Shown here in pieces: positions 5,690 through 8,575 of a DNA stretch of 8,575 bases; the stretch's first letter is position 1, and the number at the start of each line of letters is the position of its first letter. A program made the position numbers and the translations under genes. This stretch comes from Clostridia bacterium (GTDB lineage Bacteria > Bacillota > Clostridia > Oscillospirales > Acutalibacteraceae). The DNA lies in assembly GCA_900766945.1 (NCBI GenBank), contig CAAFXD010000301.1, positions 1 through 8,575 of the forward strand. Direction: 5' to 3'. The notes below the pieces were generated by a model. It ran no database searches, was not told the origin of the DNA, and saw nothing but the letters and a program-made list of their open reading frames with translations.

Positions 5690-6717
5690 GCGATACCACC
5701 ATTCAAAAAATGCTGACCGTCAGCGCGTCGCCCCACAAGCGGACGGCAGATACCACCCGCGGCATTATGCTCGATGTAATCATTGCCATGGTGCCCGCGC
5801 TTATCGTGTCCGTATTTCTCTTTGGACCGCGCACATTGCTTGTGACGGCAGTCAGCGTCATTTTCTGCATGCTGTTTGAATTCCTTGCGCGTAAAGTGAT
5901 GAAACGCCCGAATACGATAGGCGATTTGAGCGCCGTGGTCACAGGCATGCTCCTTGCGTTCAACCTGCCCTCGACCATGCCGTTGTGGATGGTTGTTATC
6001 GGCGATGCGGTGGCGATTATTGTTGTCAAGCAGTTTTTCGGCGGCATCGGGCAAAACTTTGTCAATCCCGCGCTGGTTGGGCGCATTGTGTTGATGGCGT
6101 CGTTCCCCGTAGCGATTTCGGATTACCCCGCGCCGTTCGAGTGGAAACTCGGTGCAGTGGACGCGGTAACAAGTGCAACGCCGCTTTCGCAGTTTGCGGG
6201 GATTTACGGTGCGGAGAATATCAAAACCGCAATTAACGGGAGCGATTTGCCCACGCTTTTCAATATGTTCCTCGGTGTGCGCGGCGGGTGCTTGGGTGAA
6301 ACCTGCGCGGCGGCGCTGTTGCTCGGCTTTTTGTACTTATTGGTGCGCCGTGTGATTTCGCCCGCCATTCCGCTGACCTATGTCGGCACGGTGGCGGTGA
6401 TTATGCTGCTTGCGGGCAAGGGCAATCTGACCTTTGTTGCGTACCAACTGCTTGCGGGCGGTCTGTTGCTCGGTGCAGTCTTTATGGCGACCGACTACAC
6501 CACTTCGCCTGTAAGTTTTAAAGGCAAAATCCTTTACGCTGTCGGATGCGGTGTGATTACGGCGCTTATCCGTATTTTTGGCTCTCTGCCCGAGGGCGTT
6601 TCGTTCTCGATCATTCTCATGAACATTTTGGTGCCGCATATTGAACATTTGACCACGCCCAAACCGTTCGGCACTTTAAAAGAAAAGAAAAACAAGAAAA
6701 AGGAGGCGGCACAATGA
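5686..6717 (+). CDS. rnfD: RnfD, membrane subunit with covalently bound FMN
   Basis: RnfD is the large integral membrane subunit of Rnf, related to NqrB, and takes part in ion translocation. The 343-residue product has around nine to ten hydrophobic segments. Conserved stretches include GGIGQNFVNPALVGR (119-133) and MATDYTTSPV (267-276). The flavinylation site lies in DAVTSATPL (159-167), where T165 (codon 6178-6180) is the expected attachment point for FMN by ApbE. The C-terminus is a lysine-rich tail (KEKKNKKKE). The start was set at 5686, inside an ATGA that overlaps the rnfC stop, with AGAGGAGG ten bases upstream. An in-frame ATG at 5581 would place 35 arginine-rich residues within rnfC and is rejected. 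Confidence 0.96.
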   Translation: MSDTTIQKMLTVSASPHKRTADTTRGIMLDVIIAMVPALIVSVFLFGPRTLLVTAVSVIFCMLFEFLARKVMKRPNTIGDLSAVVTGMLLAFNLPSTMPLWMVVIGDAVAIIVVKQFFGGIGQNFVNPALVGRIVLMASFPVAISDYPAPFEWKLGAVDAVTSATPLSQFAGIYGAENIKTAINGSDLPTLFNMFLGVRGGCLGETCAAALLLGFLYLLVRRVISPAIPLTYVGTVAVIMLLAGKGNLTFVAYQLLAGGLLLGAVFMATDYTTSPVSFKGKILYAVGCGVITALIRIFGSLPEGVSFSIILMNILVPHIEHLTTPKPFGTLKEKKNKKKEAAQ

Positions 6718-7286
6718 AAAATGCAAAAGAAATTTTAATTCCTGCCGTTTCCCTGTTACTGATTTGCGTGGTTGTGACGGCGCTTTTGGGCATTACCAAC
6801 AGCGTGACTGCGCCGCAAATTGAAAAATTGGCGCTCGAAACCCAAGAGGCGGCAAAAAAAGAGGTCTTGCCGGATGCCGCGGCGTTCTCCGACGAAAAGC
6901 AAACCGAAAAAGACGGGGAAGCCTATCCGTATTTTGAGGGGCTTTCCGACAGCGGCGAGGTACTCGGCTATGTGTTCCAAACTTCCGCCAAAGGCTACGG
7001 CGGCGATATTTCCGTGATGGTCGGTGTAAATACCGACGGCACGGTCGCGGGCGTCAGCATTTTGTCCATCAGCGAAACCGCAGGCCTTGGTATGAATGCG
7101 AAAAACGAGAGCTTTTTACAGCAGTTCCTCGGCAAATCCGGTACAATCGGCGTGCAGAAAAACGGTTCGTCCGATACGGAAATTCAAGCGCTGACGGGCG
7201 CAACAATTACCTCAAAAGCCATGGCGAGCGCCGTCAATCAGGCGCTGGCACTGTATGAAACGGTAGGGGGTGCACAGAATGGCTGA
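6714..7286 (+). CDS. rnfG: RnfG, extracytoplasmic FMN-binding subunit
   Basis: RnfG, related to NqrC, is anchored by one N-terminal helix and carries covalent FMN on the outer face of the membrane. The 190-residue product has a transmembrane segment at about 8-28, a coiled linker (TAPQIEKLALETQEAAKKEVLPDA) and an FMN-binding domain with GYGGDISVMVGV (94-105), ETAGLG (121-126) and LTGATITS (160-167). T164 (codon 7203-7205) is the expected flavinylated residue. Family members usually have ETPGLG where this protein has ETAGLG. The start overlaps the rnfD stop by four bases (6714-6717), and AGGAGG lies seven bases upstream. Length is normal for the family. Confidence 0.96.
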   Translation: MKNAKEILIPAVSLLLICVVVTALLGITNSVTAPQIEKLALETQEAAKKEVLPDAAAFSDEKQTEKDGEAYPYFEGLSDSGEVLGYVFQTSAKGYGGDISVMVGVNTDGTVAGVSILSISETAGLGMNAKNESFLQQFLGKSGTIGVQKNGSSDTEIQALTGATITSKAMASAVNQALALYETVGGAQNG

Positions 7287-7986
7287 GAAAAAATCCTTAG
7301 GGCAGGAATTTACCAAAGGACTTGTGAAAGAAAACCCCGTGTTGCGGCTGGTGCTCGGTACCTGCCCGACGCTTGCCACCACCACATCGCTCGAAAGCGC
7401 CATTGGCATGGGGCTTTCGGCGGCGCTGGTTTTGGTTTGCTCGAATATCGTGATTTCGGCACTGCGCAAGGTTATTCCGCAAAAGGTGCGTATTCCCTGC
7501 TATATCGTGGTAATTGCGGGCTTTGTGACGATTGTGCAAATGCTTGTCAAAGCCTTTTTGCCTGCGCTTGACCAACAACTCGGCGTGTATTTGCCGCTGA
7601 TTGTTGTCAACTGCATTATTTTGGGCCGCGCCGAAGCCTTTGCAGGCAAAAACGGTGTGCTTGCATCTGCCCTCGACGGTCTCGGTATGGGCGTCGGCTT
7701 TACGGCGGCATTGGTGATTATGGGCGGCGTGCGTGAACTTTTGGGCGCGGGTACGCTTCTCGGTTTCCACGTGCTCCCCGAAAGCATTGCCCCGATGACG
7801 ATTTTTGTGTTGGCACCCGGCGGGTTCTTCGTGTTCGGTATTTTAATGGCGTGTGCCAATAAACTGGCAGAGCGCAAGGGCAAACCGAAAGCCACGCTCG
7901 GCTGTGCGGGTTGTCCGCTTTCCGAAACTTGTACCGTTGCGGAAAAAGCGGCGTGTGAAAAAGAAAAGGAGGCAGTAACGAAATGA
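7279..7986 (+). CDS. rnfE: RnfE, integral membrane subunit with a cysteine-rich C-terminal tail
   Basis: RnfE (related to NqrD) pairs with RnfA in the membrane, where cysteines of both subunits hold an intramembrane iron-sulfur centre. The 235-residue product has about six transmembrane helices. The two family cysteines are C29 (LGTCPTLA) and C112 (VVNCIILGRAEAFA). After the last helix a hydrophilic tail of about 40 residues contains four more cysteines, C209, C212, C218 and C226, in a CxxCx5Cx7C arrangement that the core fold does not require. The ATG at 7279 overlaps the rnfG stop by eight bases and is preceded by a G-rich site (7266-7270). A GTG at 7270 in frame is less likely because it lies on that site. 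Confidence 0.96.
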   Translation: MAEKKSLGQEFTKGLVKENPVLRLVLGTCPTLATTTSLESAIGMGLSAALVLVCSNIVISALRKVIPQKVRIPCYIVVIAGFVTIVQMLVKAFLPALDQQLGVYLPLIVVNCIILGRAEAFAGKNGVLASALDGLGMGVGFTAALVIMGGVRELLGAGTLLGFHVLPESIAPMTIFVLAPGGFFVFGILMACANKLAERKGKPKATLGCAGCPLSETCTVAEKAACEKEKEAVTK

Positions 7987-8570
7987 AAATCTTCTTTTCT
8001 ATTTTATTGACAGCCATTTTAACCAATAACTATATTTTGTCGAAATTCCTCGGCATTTGCCCGTTTTTGGGCGTTTCCAAAAAACTCAATACGGCGGTCG
8101 GTATGAGCGCGGCGGTCATATTTGTTATGTTGCTTGCCACCGCGGTCACCTATCCGCTGAACACCTTTTTAGACAATCACAATCTCGGCTATTTGCAGAC
8201 GATTGTGTTCATTCTTGTGATTGCGGCGCTGGTGCAGTTGGTCGAAATCGTTCTGCGCAAATACATTCCCGCACTTTACAATGCGCTCGGTATTTATCTG
8301 CCGCTGATTACCACCAACTGCGCGGTGCTCGGCGTGACCATTTTAAATATTGACAACGGCTATACTTTCTGGGAGTCTATGGTCAATTCGCTCGGTGCGG
8401 GCGTCGGATTCTTGGTCGCTATGGTGATGTTTGCGGGCGTGCGTGAGCGTTTGGAATCCTGCAATGTGCCGAAATTCTTGGAGGGCTTACCGATTACTTT
8501 GGTGGCGGCGAGCCTTGTTTCCCTTTCGTTTTTAGGCTTTACGGGTATGGTTGAAGGTATGTTCGCATAA
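7983..8570 (+). CDS. rnfA: RnfA, integral membrane subunit
   Basis: RnfA (related to NqrE) is the inverted-topology partner of RnfE; together they form the intramembrane electron path. The complete 195-residue product has six predicted helices. The family cysteines are present as C26 (FLGICPFLGVSK) and C113 (TTNCAVLG), matching the positions that ligate the shared iron-sulfur centre. The conserved N-terminal TNNYILSKFLG (14-24) and GVGFLVAMVMFAGVRERLE (140-158) support the assignment. The start overlaps the rnfE stop in an ATGA (7983-7986), with AAGGAGG ending ten bases upstream. The stop codon is at 8568-8570. Confidence 0.97.
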   Translation: MKIFFSILLTAILTNNYILSKFLGICPFLGVSKKLNTAVGMSAAVIFVMLLATAVTYPLNTFLDNHNLGYLQTIVFILVIAALVQLVEIVLRKYIPALYNALGIYLPLITTNCAVLGVTILNIDNGYTFWESMVNSLGAGVGFLVAMVMFAGVRERLESCNVPKFLEGLPITLVAASLVSLSFLGFTGMVEGMFA

Positions 8571-8575
8571 AGGAG
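8569..8575 (+). promoter_or_regulatory. Ribosome binding site for a gene beyond the window (expected rnfB)
   Basis: AAAGGAG begins within the rnfA stop codon and runs to the window end. The same arrangement precedes rnfC. In clostridial operons with order C-D-G-E-A the next gene is rnfB, the ferredoxin-side iron-sulfur subunit, which is otherwise missing here. The start codon itself is outside the window, so the identity of the next gene is an inference. Confidence 0.7.

Noticed and set aside
5524..6054. Long open frame of 176 codons on the minus strand across the rnfC/rnfD junction
   Set aside because: It lies opposite well-supported rnfC and rnfD sequence, its translation is rich in H, R, Q and N with no motif, and it has no convincing ribosome binding site.
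4355..8570. Na+-translocating NADH:quinone reductase (Nqr) instead of Rnf
   Set aside because: The first core gene has two CxxCxxCxxxC motifs and a GLGGAGFPT signature typical of RnfC, which NqrA lacks, and no NqrF-like gene is present; the C-D-G-E-A order is that of Rnf.
2383..8575. A mobile or defence system hidden in the operon
   Set aside because: All plus-strand genes belong to recognised energy or flavoprotein-maturation families, and there is no integrase, transposase, nuclease or attachment-site pattern.

Overview
The window looks like chromosomal DNA of an anaerobic Gram-positive bacterium, most likely a Clostridia member of the Oscillospiraceae/Ruminococcaceae type with mid-range GC. 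The grounds are the rnfC-D-G-E-A gene order typical of Clostridia, strong AGGAGG ribosome binding sites, heavily overlapping genes, a lipoprotein-type ApbE, and a NusG_II/Gx-transporter pair common in Firmicutes. I could run no database search, so the lineage is an inference.

Layout. Bases 1-180 carry no gene. They hold a degenerate GC-rich repeat fragment at the left edge, an imperfect inverted repeat of about 90 bases, and a strong hairpin terminator. Two minus-strand genes follow: an unrecognised two-helix membrane protein (181-1041) and, upstream of it in transcription, an iron-type alcohol dehydrogenase (1070-2179). They are separated by about 28 bases and probably form one transcript that ends at the 128-166 hairpin. 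Bases 2180-2382 are a divergent control region. It has a minus-strand promoter for the dehydrogenase, a plus-strand promoter with 17-base spacing for the right-hand operon, an 18-base sequence resembling a Rex operator directly against that promoter, and a perfect 14-base palindrome.

From 2383 to the right edge there is one tightly packed plus-strand operon: apbE (FAD:protein FMN transferase), a membrane-anchored NusG domain II protein, a Gx-transporter-family membrane protein, then rnfC, rnfD, rnfG, rnfE and rnfA. Neighbouring genes overlap by 4-8 bases or are separated by 1-4 bases. The last five bases, together with the end of the rnfA stop codon, form a ribosome binding site for a further gene beyond the window, expected to be rnfB.

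How the genes work together. Rnf passes electrons between reduced ferredoxin and NAD+ and couples this to Na+ or H+ movement across the membrane. RnfD and RnfG need FMN attached covalently to a threonine; both target motifs are visible here (T165 of RnfD, T164 of RnfG), and the extracytoplasmic enzyme that attaches FMN is the first gene of the operon. The NusG_II and Gx proteins resemble EetA and EetB of the flavin-based extracellular electron transfer locus of Listeria and lactobacilli. The operon therefore looks like an Rnf complex packaged with an EET-type accessory and maturation module. The individual families are known; the point of interest is the linkage, the unknown job of the two accessory membrane proteins, and the possible NADH-sensing (Rex) control of the whole unit.
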